A program made the translations under genes and the position numbers. Shown here one piece after another: positions 7,787 through 15,469 of a DNA stretch of 59,523 nt. The notes under the pieces are model-generated. The model saw only the letters and a list, made by a program, of their open reading frames with translations, had not been told where the DNA came from and searched no databases. The stretch lies in assembly GCA_013298165.1 (NCBI GenBank), contig JAAFJU010000014.1:1-59523 (forward strand). Direction: 5' to 3'. Origin of the DNA: Synechococcales cyanobacterium bin31.maxbin.ball.101. GTDB lineage: Bacteria; Cyanobacteriota; Cyanobacteriia; Leptolyngbyales; Leptolyngbyaceae. Within the stretch, counting starts at the first letter, position 1; each line of letters begins with the position of its first letter.

Positions 7787-8542
7787 ATGCCAGAACCTTC
7801 TGAGTTGAGTAAGTTAGAGCCATCTCATCGAGGAATGCCAATCTTGATTTTCATGGTTGTCTTTCTTGATATCCTGGCATTCGGTATTCTCATTCCGGTT
7901 ATTACACCTCTCGTCCGCCAATTCACGGCTCAAGCATTAGTGGTGGGTTTGACGTTCACTGCTTTTGCTGTTGGACAATTTGTGTTTAGTCCTCTACTTG
8001 GAGTCCTGTCCGATCGCTACGGGCGACGACCGATCTTGCTAATTAGCTCCTTAGGTGGAATGTTGGCGAGTTACCTGTTAGGCGCAGCTAATTCGGTTGA
8101 ACTCATTTTGTTCTGCCGCTTCTTGGATGGCTGTACCGGAGGTAATCTACTGGCGGGTCAAGCGTATATCGCTGACATTACACCACCAGAACTCCGAGCC
8201 AAGAATTTCGGATTGATTGGGGCAGCAATATCATTGGGTTTCATTTTTGGACCTGCACTCGGTGGAGGTTTGAGCCTGGTGAATTCACAACTCCCTGCCT
8301 TCGTTGCTGGATCTTTGTATCTCATGACGGCATTATTGATTTGGTATAAATTGCCAGAATCTCTACCCGCAATTCACCGACGCAAAGAGTCCTTCCAATG
8401 GCAAGAACTCAATCCCCTCACCAAGATTTTTCAGGCATTCCAGCGTCCGTCCGTCCGATTTTTACTGATGGTTACATTTCTGGTCAGCTTTGCCGAGGAT
8501 GGGTTGCGTTCCAATATCCAAGTACTAACGGAGGAGCGATTT
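7787..8542 (+). pseudogene. MFS exporter, N-terminal part (split by IS)
   Basis: These 252 codons encode the first half or so of a 12-TM major facilitator transporter, with the loop 2-3 motif GVLSDRYGRRPIL and the start of the second bundle. The frame runs into the insertion sequence at 8544 and stops inside it at 8626. Removing the element and one TA copy joins this frame exactly to the codon at 9526 (...EERF+SFLIQQNALLF...), giving a normal 406-residue protein. The gene is therefore broken only by the insertion. The family is probably drug or metabolite export. It is the first gene after operator 2. Confidence 0.85.
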
Positions 8543-8584
8543 AGGGCGTATCTGCAAAGTCTAGATATATGGTTTTGTCTCGTT

Positions 8585-9046
8585 TCACAACCAAAGGAGA
8601 ATAGCAGCAATGGTGAGCATGGCTAAATAGTTGTCCGCCCGTTTTTCATAGCGGGTCGCAATCCGCCGAGCTTGTTTAAGGCGATTGATCAATCGTTCAA
8701 TCCGATTCCGTTCACGATAGAGCACCAGGTTCAACCGGGAACGCCGTTTGACATGGCGACGCTTTGGAATCACTGGGGTCGTGCCTTGCCGACGCAAGCA
8801 ATGGCGAATGTCCTTCGAGTCATACCCTTTATCTCCGACCAGATAACGAGGTCGTCGTTTGGGTCTACCTCGCCCAGAACGCTTGACCGCAGGTGCCGCC
8901 GCATTCAGCTTGCAAAAGCCTTTGAAATCTGAGCTTTGCCCTGGCAAGACGACAAACTGCATGGGTTTGCCTAACCCTTCACATTGAATCTGAATCTTGC
9001 TGCTAAAGCCGCCTTTCGAGCGTCCTAGGGCTTCTTGCTCCTGCAT
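8585..9046 (-). CDS. IS5-family transposase, second frame
   Basis: This is the C-terminal part of the transposase, with the second catalytic Asp in LVGDKGYDS and the Glu in RIERLINRLKQARRIATRYEK (DDE set). The Met at 9046 is probably not a real start: the frame is open upstream (SDFTVEQ MQEQEALGRSKGG) and would be reached by a -1 frameshift from the first frame at the A5G5 run 9076-9085. It would act only as part of the fused product. Confidence 0.88.
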   Translation of the reverse strand: MQEQEALGRSKGGFSSKIQIQCEGLGKPMQFVVLPGQSSDFKGFCKLNAAAPAVKRSGRGRPKRRPRYLVGDKGYDSKDIRHCLRRQGTTPVIPKRRHVKRRSRLNLVLYRERNRIERLINRLKQARRIATRYEKRADNYLAMLTIAAILLWL

Positions 9047-9426
9047 TTGCTCAACCGTGAAGTCTGAGGACTGTGCCCCCTTTTTGCGCCGCCTGCGTGC
9101 TGGTGAGCGCGAATCACGGTGCTATCCATAAAGTGAACGGTCCATTCCAATTGCTGGTCCCCATCCGCCTGAGCTTGCAATTGTTCTAAAATGCCTTGCC
9201 AGATGCCTTGTTTTTGCCACCGATAGAAGCGACTGGAGACGGTGCCTTTGGACCCATATCGACTGGGTAAATCATCCCAGGGGGCACCCGTGCGATGAAT
9301 CCACAAAATGCCATTCAGGATTTGACGGTGATCTTGAGGGGGTCTCCCCGTTGAGGCGGGTTTGGGCAAATGGGGTTCAAGTTTCTGCCATTGGGTATCG
9401 GTTAAATCGCCACGATGGGAGGCCAT
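9025..9426 (-). CDS. IS5-family transposase, first frame
   Basis: The N-terminal transposase part (133 residues) has the DUF4096-type region (LTDTQWQKLEPHLP, WIHRTGAPWDDLPSRYG) and the first catalytic Asp in FMDSTVIRAHQHAGG. It ends at a TAG soon after the slippery run A5G5 (9076-9085). Shifting to -1 there gives AKKGAQSSDFTVEQ, the expected continuation. Alone it would lack two of the three catalytic acids. Confidence 0.88.
   Translation of the reverse strand: MASHRGDLTDTQWQKLEPHLPKPASTGRPPQDHRQILNGILWIHRTGAPWDDLPSRYGSKGTVSSRFYRWQKQGIWQGILEQLQAQADGDQQLEWTVHFMDSTVIRAHQHAGGAKRGHSPQTSRLSKCRSKKP
9076..9085 (-). promoter_or_regulatory. Candidate -1 frameshift site in IS transposase
   Basis: AAAAAGGGGG on the minus strand lies where the two transposase frames overlap. 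A one-base backward slip joins them into a full DDE enzyme. The run could equally be a simple mutation hot spot. Confidence 0.5.
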
Positions 9427-9525
9427 AAACAGGATGGGGATGTGTTTTCAGGCATTAGAGTGCCCTACTCTAGACTAAGGCTCACACCAGATTTAGAGCC
9501 AATGGTGAATTTGCAGATATGCCCT

Positions 9526-9990
9526 AGTTTCTTGATTCAACAAAATGCTCTTCTGTTCAGCTATTTGGGGTTACTTGGTGTCTTGATGCAAGGCTTTGCA
9601 ATTCGACCTTTGATAAAACGAATCCCTGAAAAAACGCTGACGATCGTGGGTTTAGGGTTAATGATTGTGGGTTACACCAGTACTGCACTTGCATCTTCTG
9701 TAGGTCTACTTTATGGAGCATTAACTTGCAATGCGATCGGATTTGGGATGACCTCACCAACGCTATTGAGTAGTCTTTCAAAAACAGCAGATGCACAAGA
9801 GCAAGGCTTTATCATCGGCGCAAATCAAGCGATCGGTAGTTTAGCAACGATCTTAAGTCCAATATTAGCCGGGGTAACATTCGATCGACTGGGTTCAGGT
9901 GTGCCCTATTGGACTGGAGCGATTTTACTGACAGTGGCGATGCTGACGATGCTCAACTATCAACTTGTTAAATCTCATCATTTATCTTAG
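9526..9990 (+). pseudogene. MFS exporter, C-terminal part (split by IS)
   Basis: From codon AGT at 9526 the frame reads SFLIQQNALLFSYLGLLGVL to a stop at 9988-9990 and encodes about the last five TM segments of the MFS transporter begun at 7787. In-frame codons further upstream (to 9415) belong to the IS end. The stop lies 14 bases before the Rieske oxygenase ATG, so the two genes were one transcription unit. The IS may now polarly affect the oxygenase. Confidence 0.85.
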
Positions 9991-10004
9991 GAGTTTATTC
10001 CATC

Positions 10005-10973
10005 ATGTTTGAAATGTTTGCTAATGCTTGGACTCCAGTACTACCCATTTCCGAAATTAGTTCTGTGCCAGTGGCGATCGAATTAGCGGGTGAACCTCTG
10101 GTGTTGTTTCGTGACGCACAAGATCAAATTATCGCATTGCTCGATCGCTGTCCCCACCGCAGCATACCGCTTTCGCTAGGACAAGTCACACCAGAGGGTA
10201 ATCTAGAATGCGCCTATCATGGCTGGCAGTTTGGCTCAAACGGGGCCTGTACTCGTGTCCCGATGAATTCACTCAATCCCGCTCAATTGTCAAAGCTTTC
10301 AGCCATCAGCTTTCCAACTCGGACGATCGCGGGTTTAGTCTGGGTCTTTACCGGAACAGGCAACCCACCCGAGCCAGAATTACCCCCGAGTTTATTGGAA
10401 GCAGACGATCGCTACATCATCTACCATGAAATCTGGAATGCCCACTGGACCAGGGCGATCGAAAACTCTCTTGACAACGTTCATGTTCCCTTCGTTCATC
10501 GGAATTCCTTTGGGGGCGGGATGCGGGATATTGCTCAATCTAATGCGATCGTTCAAGTCTATATTACGTCAACTGCCACAGGACTAATTATCAATAATCG
10601 AATTGACACATTACCCTTTGGGCTTGAACTCGAATGGCATCAACCCAATTGTGTCGTCGATAAGTTTGATTTACTAGGAATGCCCTTACGTGCCCATATT
10701 TTCGCCATTCCGGTGAACGATCGACAAATGCGGTTTATGCAGGTCATTCTGCCCAGTCCTGGCATCGATCGAACTAATTTTGACTTCGATGGATTTGTTG
10801 CTTCAGCCATTGAAGATCGCGTCATTCTTGAGGCTCAGAAAGGTGAAGTCCCTAATACAACAGATGAATGTAACGTGCCGACCGATGAGCCATCTCTGAG
10901 GTTTCGTCGCTGGTACTATCGTGCTGTGAAAGATCAAAAAACTGCGGAAAATACTCAGTTATCTACTCACTAA
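10005..10973 (+). CDS. Rieske-type ring-hydroxylating oxygenase, alpha subunit
   Basis: This 322-residue protein has a Rieske [2Fe-2S] domain (CPHR at about 49-52 and CAYHGW at about 69-74) and a catalytic domain with the mononuclear iron motif ENSLDNVHVPFVHRNSFG. Such enzymes hydroxylate or demethylate aromatic or related rings using electrons from a reductase, which is not encoded nearby. An AGGAG sits 11 bases before the ATG. It follows the MFS gene in the TetR-controlled unit, suggesting that the two handle one compound (inference). Substrate unknown. Confidence 0.88.
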   Translation: MFEMFANAWTPVLPISEISSVPVAIELAGEPLVLFRDAQDQIIALLDRCPHRSIPLSLGQVTPEGNLECAYHGWQFGSNGACTRVPMNSLNPAQLSKLSAISFPTRTIAGLVWVFTGTGNPPEPELPPSLLEADDRYIIYHEIWNAHWTRAIENSLDNVHVPFVHRNSFGGGMRDIAQSNAIVQVYITSTATGLIINNRIDTLPFGLELEWHQPNCVVDKFDLLGMPLRAHIFAIPVNDRQMRFMQVILPSPGIDRTNFDFDGFVASAIEDRVILEAQKGEVPNTTDECNVPTDEPSLRFRRWYYRAVKDQKTAENTQLSTH

Positions 10974-11104
10974 CAAGCACAAATAACACATATCTCCCCC
11001 GCTTTTTGTGAAATAGAACATCATTGAAACCATCAATGGCTTCAGTTGAAATCTGGCACAAATGATATGTCATTGAATGTTAGTTAATTCGTGCCAGAAG
11101 GTGC

Positions 11105-11137
11105 TTGACAATTAAGATTACCTAAATTAAGTTAGGT
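11105..11137 (+). promoter_or_regulatory. TetR promoter/operator 3 (secreted protein gene)
   Basis: TTGACA (11105-11110), 9 bases, then the dyad ACCTAA-N6-TTAGGT (11120-11137). The order and distances are as in operator 1, and the 18-bp dyads differ at only a few spacer positions. It lies 130 bases before the chosen start of the next gene. Confidence 0.65.
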
Positions 11138-11266
11138 TTTAATGAAATCTAGAAAACGTGGGTAAAAATTTTACTTGCTAATTATTCAACTAATTGTTGT
11201 TGAATAATTTCTAGAGATTCATTGAAATCGTTTTCTCTCATACGCACCAAAACTGGTACTTCTAAA

Positions 11267-11881
11267 ATGCGACAGTATAAACCTCGATTTCTTGCTCTCT
11301 TGAGTGCAGCTTCGATGATGATGACGATCGGACTAGCGACTCCTGCGACCTCTGCTCCGACGGCTGACTTTGTTGGAGGTTCTACAAAGGTTACTTTAAG
11401 TAGTGAGTTTGTTAATGCATTGGTAAGTCTGAAAGTTACCCCTGGAGTGGTTTCCAAAGGCAAGTTGCGCCGAGGTATTGCATCTTTCCCTATTACGAGC
11501 GGTGCAGGGGATCTAGGGACAATTAAGCTAGAAGTCAATCATCAAGGTGGACTATCCCTAACAGGCGGTAGTACGATCGTTGAGCTTACCGATTTTTCCA
11601 TTACTAACCTGGGAGATAAGCCTATTTTAACCGGACTTGTTAAGGCGAATGATAGTTTAGTTGGAAGAATTCCCCTCTTTAATTTAGCCCTGTCAGGTAA
11701 TCCAACCGTACGACCTATTGTAGGAAATCATAGCAATCAATTAACCCAAGTTGAGTTAAAAAACGTCAACGTCACACTTTCACAAGAGGCCGCAAACGCT
11801 TTAAATAGCGTTTTTAATGTAACTGCCTTTCAAGCTGGATTAAATATCGGAACAGCAGCAGTTACGGCTTACGCCAGATAG
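11267..11881 (+). CDS. Secreted protein of unknown function
   Basis: The ATG at 11267 (MRQYKPRFLALLSAASMMMT...) is preferred over one 15 codons upstream because it gives a standard signal peptide cut after ATSA. The mature part (about 175 residues) is rich in beta-forming, Thr/Gly/Val stretches (FVGGSTKVTLSSEFVNAL, TGGSTIVELTDFSI) with no Cys and no catalytic motif. I do not recognise a named family. It follows TetR operator 3, so it is probably made together with the exporter and oxygenase. A role in binding or carrying a hydrophobic compound outside the membrane is speculation. Confidence 0.75.
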   Translation: MRQYKPRFLALLSAASMMMTIGLATPATSAPTADFVGGSTKVTLSSEFVNALVSLKVTPGVVSKGKLRRGIASFPITSGAGDLGTIKLEVNHQGGLSLTGGSTIVELTDFSITNLGDKPILTGLVKANDSLVGRIPLFNLALSGNPTVRPIVGNHSNQLTQVELKNVNVTLSQEAANALNSVFNVTAFQAGLNIGTAAVTAYAR

Positions 11882-11902
11882 CTATTAATCGTTTAGATAT
11901 TT

Positions 11903-11960
11903 GCGATCGGTGAGGTTTAGGGTCTACGTTGGTACGTAGCCCTAAGCTTTAACCGATCGC
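11903..11960. repeat. Long imperfect hairpin between two secreted-protein genes
   Basis: A 58-base inverted repeat: outer arms GCGATCGGT / ACCGATCGC and inner arms GGG-CTACG / CGTAGCCC around a loop of about 4 bases. No U-run follows, so it is not a simple terminator. It may protect or separate two messages, or be a structured 5' leader of the DUF2141 gene (start 35 bases later). Confidence 0.6.
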
Positions 11961-11994
11961 AGCCCCTTACACACATTAGATTACGGAATTAACG

Positions 11995-12453
11995 ATGCAA
12001 CGCCAAAATATTTGCCTAGTCTTATTACCAATTTTAGGAAGCTTAACGATGTTCTCTACTACGGATGCTGTGGCCGCAAATTCTCAGGTTAGTGTAACGA
12101 TTGCAAATCTAAGAAATCAAAAGGGAAGTGTATGCTTGACGCTATTTAATGGCGCGCAAGGGTTCCCAAATCAGAGCGATCGAGCTGTTGCCTCACGCTG
12201 TATCAATGCTGAAGATGCCGCTTCTGGAATTATCTTGGATGATTTAGTACTTGGAGACTATGCGATCGCAGCTATTCATGATGAAAATAAAGATGGAAAA
12301 CTGAATATAGGACTATTTGGTATTCCTAGGGAAGGCTTTGGATTTTCTCGGAATCCCAAAGTTAGAATGGGCGCACCCAGCTTCAAGGACACGGCTTTTT
12401 CACTTTCTGGACCTAGCACCCAAATCCAAATCGACTTAAAATATATTCTTTAA
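11995..12453 (+). CDS. DUF2141 domain secreted protein
   Basis: The 152-residue protein has a signal peptide (cut near AVAA) and a DUF2141 domain: VSVTIANLRNQKGSVCLTLF, then LGDYAIAAIHDENKDGKLNIGLFGIPREGFGFS. The conserved D.N.DGKL and G.P.EG.GFS parts are clear. DUF2141 proteins are small periplasmic or outer-surface beta proteins of unknown role. It lies downstream of the TetR-controlled secreted protein, beyond a strong hairpin. Confidence 0.85.
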   Translation: MQRQNICLVLLPILGSLTMFSTTDAVAANSQVSVTIANLRNQKGSVCLTLFNGAQGFPNQSDRAVASRCINAEDAASGIILDDLVLGDYAIAAIHDENKDGKLNIGLFGIPREGFGFSRNPKVRMGAPSFKDTAFSLSGPSTQIQIDLKYIL

Positions 12454-12604
12454 AGTTGTACTTCCCAACAAATCTATTAGAAAGGCATGGAAGATGCCAG
12501 ATTGATCCATTGGTTCTGATGGTAGATTATGCATTGTTTCGCGTGAAGGTGAAGACGATCGGATGGGTTGGATCTACCGTATAAACGATCGCCCTAGACA
12601 TCGT

Positions 12605-12946
12605 TCATCGTGATGGACGAACGATACGGAGGAGTTGTTGATTGAGATTGGTTTCATCTTGAATGGCGAGATGAATTCTTTCACCCAACACATTTTTGTC
12701 TGGGTCATCGGTACAAGTAATGATGCCTGCGTGATTAGGATCTTGACGATGAAGTTTGACAAAATCCCGTCGATTTAGGGTGAGAACTGCACGGTTTAAT
12801 GAAGTCGCAAATTGGAGGACTTCATCGTCTGGAATACCTTGATTTCCTTTCCCAGCTTCCTGAACGGTTAAGACATCGTGCCCTAAGGCTCTCAGCCGTG
12901 CGGTAGCGACATAGGGAAATTGCTCATCTGCGTAGAGGTTTGCCAC
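12605..12946 (-). CDS. DUF5615 PIN-like toxin candidate
   Basis: The product (MANLYADEQFPYVATARLRALGHDV...) carries the DUF5615 pattern: N-terminal YADEQF, GHDVLTVQEAG, DDEVLQFAT and LTLNRRDFVKLH. The acidic residues stand in the PIN-like active-site places. The start lies 3 bases after the stop of the upstream DUF433 gene, so the two form an operon. The toxin role is inferred from family and pairing. Confidence 0.82.
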   Translation of the reverse strand: MANLYADEQFPYVATARLRALGHDVLTVQEAGKGNQGIPDDEVLQFATSLNRAVLTLNRRDFVKLHRQDPNHAGIITCTDDPDKNVLGERIHLAIQDETNLNQQLLRIVRPSR

Positions 12947-12949
12947 AGG

Positions 12950-13288
12950 CTACGCATCCTCGTTCTCTTGGATCGCTTGGGCAATTTCATTAGGGTACGT
13001 GACGGCATAAGCCCATACATTGGATAAGTCGATCGCACTCAGGGTAGGATAATTCTCTAAAATTTGTGCATCCGTGTTGCCCAGGTTTCGAGCTTGTACA
13101 ATCACCCAAACGGGAATTCTAGTATTCATAATTCTGGCATCGCCACCGCAAACACCTGCTGTTTTTTCAATGCCACGACAGCGATCGTCTAAGCTTTGCA
13201 AGAGAATTTCGATCGCTTGATGTTTTTCGGTGGGAGTTAAAGCGAGGAGTTGAGGCTGAAGATCTTGAAGTTGCATAACGGCTCGCAA
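12950..13288 (-). CDS. DUF433 antitoxin-like protein with N-terminal extension
   Basis: The 112-residue product has a DUF433 core (VCGGDARIMNTRIPVWVIVQ, AQILENYPTLSAIDLSNVWAYA) preceded by about 40 residues (LQPQLLALTPTEKHQAIEILLQSL) not found in the other two copies here. It is the first gene of a two-gene unit with the DUF5615 protein. An ATG four codons in (MQLQDL) is an alternative start. Confidence 0.82.
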   Translation of the reverse strand: MRAVMQLQDLQPQLLALTPTEKHQAIEILLQSLDDRCRGIEKTAGVCGGDARIMNTRIPVWVIVQARNLGNTDAQILENYPTLSAIDLSNVWAYAVTYPNEIAQAIQENEDA

Positions 13289-13357
13289 AAGACGTACTGC
13301 TACATCTTAACAGACCCAAAGAAGGTCGATTCACGTACCGGGAGGCGTTGCCAACGG

Positions 13358-13705
13358 TTAGCTGAGATCGTCTAATTCATTAATGATTGTGACTGATCCG
13401 GGTTCTAAATCTGGGAGTAAGGGGATTAGTCTGAGAATCAAAGGAATCAGCCGATCGGGACGGGTGCTTTTTGAGTTCAGAACAACGACTTTTAAGGTTA
13501 GGTTCTGAAAATTTTGTTGGTAGGGCAGATTTTTGTCGGCAGTGATGAATAGGTCAAAGGGTTCAGCATTGGCGATCGCAAGCAAGGCTGTGTCCTTGGT
13601 ACCACGCCATCCCATATCATCGACGTTCTGAACTTCGTGACCTGCATCGAGGAATGGCTGTTTTAGTTTGCGGCTGAGTAGGTTTTCGTCAAGCAGAATG
13701 CGCAC
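13358..13705 (-). CDS. DUF5615 PIN-like toxin candidate
   Basis: The 115-residue protein (MRILLDENLLSRKLKQPFLDAGHEV...) is a typical DUF5615 member: ILLDENL, GHEVQNVDDMGWRGTKD, DLFITADKNLPYQQN. The last is the ..TADK.L acid-site motif. It overlaps the upstream DUF433 gene by 17 bases. This is the third such pair in the window. It is about as different from the other two as they are from each other, so they are not recent copies. Confidence 0.83.
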   Translation of the reverse strand: MRILLDENLLSRKLKQPFLDAGHEVQNVDDMGWRGTKDTALLAIANAEPFDLFITADKNLPYQQNFQNLTLKVVVLNSKSTRPDRLIPLILRLIPLLPDLEPGSVTIINELDDLS

Positions 13706-13940
13706 GGGCTTTTTGCTCCTGAGCTAACATTGCTTTTGCGATCGTTTCTAAGACTTTCATCGCTTGCTGACTGAGGTGGGGGAAGTCTTCTAGAAATTCG
13801 GTGAGTCCGGATTCACCTTCTAGGTAGTCAAAGAAAGTTTGGAGAGGGACTCGGGTTCCGACAAAAACGGGGATTCCGCTCATGATATCGGGATCGGTGT
13901 GGATGATGCCTTGTCGATCGAGAGTGTCATTAATGGTCAT
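13689..13940 (-). CDS. DUF433 antitoxin-like protein
   Basis: An 83-residue DUF433 protein: ITIEP-like start (IIHTDPDIMSGIPVFVGTRVP), LQTFFDYLEGESGLTEFLEDFPHLS. The FVGTRVP motif is the classic family core. Its 3' end overlaps the toxin-like gene by 17 bases. The pair probably represses its own promoter, as other antitoxin-led pairs do (inference). Confidence 0.85.
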   Translation of the reverse strand: MTINDTLDRQGIIHTDPDIMSGIPVFVGTRVPLQTFFDYLEGESGLTEFLEDFPHLSQQAMKVLETIAKAMLAQEQKARAHSA

Positions 13941-14085
13941 TGTTACGCTCGTGGAATCGAAGGTGGATTCATTCTAGCATTTCGGTTAGGGACGAGTTGA
14001 TGAGCCAAAACTGGCCAGAAGAATGAACCATTTCTCCTGCCATCAAATTTTAAAATGATTGGATACTACAGTGAGAAATTTAATC

Positions 14086-14202
14086 ATGAAATGCCCTGGA
14101 TGTACCCGTGGCGACCTGCTTCAACAATACTTACCCGATCCGCCAGGATGTATTGCAGTTACTGTCAGATTTGGTATCAAACATCGATCGCAAACGCTTT
14201 GA
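14086..14202 (+). pseudogene. Possible frameshifted small zinc-ribbon gene
   Basis: An ATG at 14086 reads MKCPGCTRGDLLQQYLPDPP. In the -1 frame the sequence goes on RMYCSYCQIWYQT. Together these give CxxC-X21-CxxC, a zinc-ribbon pattern, broken by one base. The 3' end runs into the convergent DUF2237 gene. Evidence is weak. Confidence 0.25.
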
Positions 14203-14560
14203 GATCGTCCAAATTCACCACTTCCAAAGCCTTCTCATGGCAGGCATCCAACATCACCTTCGGCGCAACACCTGCCACAAATGCCTCCTGCCACCGCGAC
14301 ACACAAAGACACCACCGATCGCCCGCCTTTAAGCCGGGAAATTGATAACTGGGAATGGGCGTTGAGAGATCATTGCCTCTCGATTTAGAAAAGGCCAGAA
14401 ACTCCGATGTCACCTGCGCACAGACCGTATGACTGCCGTAGTCCATTGGACCTGTTTGGCAAAAGCCGTCTCGATAAAATCCCGTTACGGGAGACGTGCA
14501 GCAGCAGCGTAATTCGGTTCCTAGAACGTTCTTGGGTCTTGAACTAATATCAGTTGTCAT
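14177..14560 (-). CDS. DUF2237 family protein
   Basis: Starting at the ATG ending at 14560 (MTTDISSRPKNVLGTELRCC...) the product is 127 residues and fits DUF2237: VLG..L..C, TGFYRDGFCQTG, SHTVCAQVT.EFL.FSK, and PGLKAGDRWCLC. The longer frame reaching to 14740 overlaps tatC and is spurious. The family is widespread and probably enzymatic or metal-binding, given the conserved Cys and Asp, but its function is unknown. It lies just downstream of tatC on the same strand. Confidence 0.85.
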   Translation of the reverse strand: MTTDISSRPKNVLGTELRCCCTSPVTGFYRDGFCQTGPMDYGSHTVCAQVTSEFLAFSKSRGNDLSTPIPSYQFPGLKAGDRWCLCVSRWQEAFVAGVAPKVMLDACHEKALEVVNLDDLKAFAIDV

Positions 14561-14570
14561 GAAAGCACCT

Positions 14571-14598
14571 TGGATTTTAGATTTTGGATTTTGGATTA
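14571..14598. repeat. TGGATTT heptamer repeats
   Basis: Four or so copies of a GGATTTT-type heptamer sit between tatC (whose stop lies inside) and the DUF2237 gene. The same unit recurs in the CheR gene at 19936-19976. Confidence 0.6.
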
Positions 14599-15435
14599 TT
14601 TGCCGAGCAGTTTGACTAGGCCAATTCCGCCCATGTACAGGGCTAAGACTGCGCCTCCGAGTAGACTCTGGGTCAATGGATCGGTGGAGGGGGTGATGAC
14701 TGCGCCTAGGACTGCGGCACCGACTAGGACGTAGCGCCAAGCGGATAGCATTTGCTGGGAGGATACAATGCCGATGAAACCGAGCAATGCTTGAACGATC
14801 GGGATCTGAAACGCTAGACCTGTACTAAACATTAACAGCAGCACAAACTCAAAATACTTATCGATCGACCAAGCCTGCTCCACCACGTCCTCACCGTAGG
14901 AGACGAAGAAGTTTAATGCTGCAGGAATTAAGGCAAAGTATGAAAACGCCAACCCAGCTAAAAACAAAAAGCTCGACCCAAACATCACTGGAGCAATAAA
15001 TCGCTTTTCCTTGCGGGTCAATCCCGGCGTTACGTAGGCCACGATTTGATACAAAATAAACGGCGCTGCCAACGTCAACCCGGTATAGCCAGCAGTCTTA
15101 ATCGAAACAAAAAAGAACTCCCCCGGCGATAGCTGCAAAAATTTCACACCCTGGGCCGGAACTTCCAGCAACTGCACGATCGGCTTTACCTGGGTAAAAC
15201 AACCCACAATGCAGATTCCGATCGCAATCAATGAATAAAAGATCCGCTGTCGCAACTCTTCTAAATGATCAAACACGGACATTTCGACATCATCGCTCAG
15301 ATCCTCATCAGGATCATCTGCAACCATATCTGGCTCAACATCTGACGGGGCGATCGGCCCATCCGGCTCCATGGCCATAATCGCCGCATTACGAGCCTCA
15401 ATCGCATCCGCATCAATATTAGAAGGAGCAGTCAT
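14596..15435 (-). CDS. tatC: Sec-independent protein translocase TatC
   Basis: The 279-residue TatC has six TM segments after an acidic N-terminal extension of about 50 residues. Family motifs: [14 protein letters not shown], the first periplasmic loop [12 protein letters not shown], and [10 protein letters not shown] near the end. It is the core receptor for twin-arginine signal peptides. NrtA and the Rieske protein in this window carry such signals. tatA is not nearby. Confidence 0.95.
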   Translation of the reverse strand: MTAPSNIDADAIEARNAAIMAMEPDGPIAPSDVEPDMVADDPDEDLSDDVEMSVFDHLEELRQRIFYSLIAIGICIVGCFTQVKPIVQLLEVPAQGVKFLQLSPGEFFFVSIKTAGYTGLTLAAPFILYQIVAYVTPGLTRKEKRFIAPVMFGSSFLFLAGLAFSYFALIPAALNFFVSYGEDVVEQAWSIDKYFEFVLLLMFSTGLAFQIPIVQALLGFIGIVSSQQMLSAWRYVLVGAAVLGAVITPSTDPLTQSLLGGAVLALYMGGIGLVKLLGK

Positions 15436-15469
15436 ATCGCGCTATCCATCCGCATGGGTTTGTTCTATT

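Larger units (their letters stand above)
8544..9524 (-). mobile_element. IS5-family insertion sequence (981 bp)
   Basis: The element is bounded by imperfect inverted repeats GGGCGTATCTGCAAA (8544-8558) and TTTGCAGATATGCCC (9510-9524), flanked by a TA duplication (8542-8543 and 9525-9526). It encodes one IS5-type DDE transposase in two overlapping frames on the minus strand, opposite to the host MFS gene. Small size, TA target and split frame suit the IS427/IS1031-like part of the IS5 family (from memory of family traits, not a search). The clean target duplication and intact host halves point to a recent insertion. Confidence 0.9.

Noticed and set aside
8672-8932. Plus-strand frame inside the IS element
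   Set aside because: Antisense to the transposase coding region, with no recognisable domain.
10974-11266. A small gene between the Rieske oxygenase and the secreted protein
   Set aside because: The frames there are short and without motifs; the region is explained by operator 3 and a leader.
14561-14740. N-terminal extension of the DUF2237 frame
   Set aside because: It lies inside tatC in another frame, and family members begin near the internal Met at 14560.
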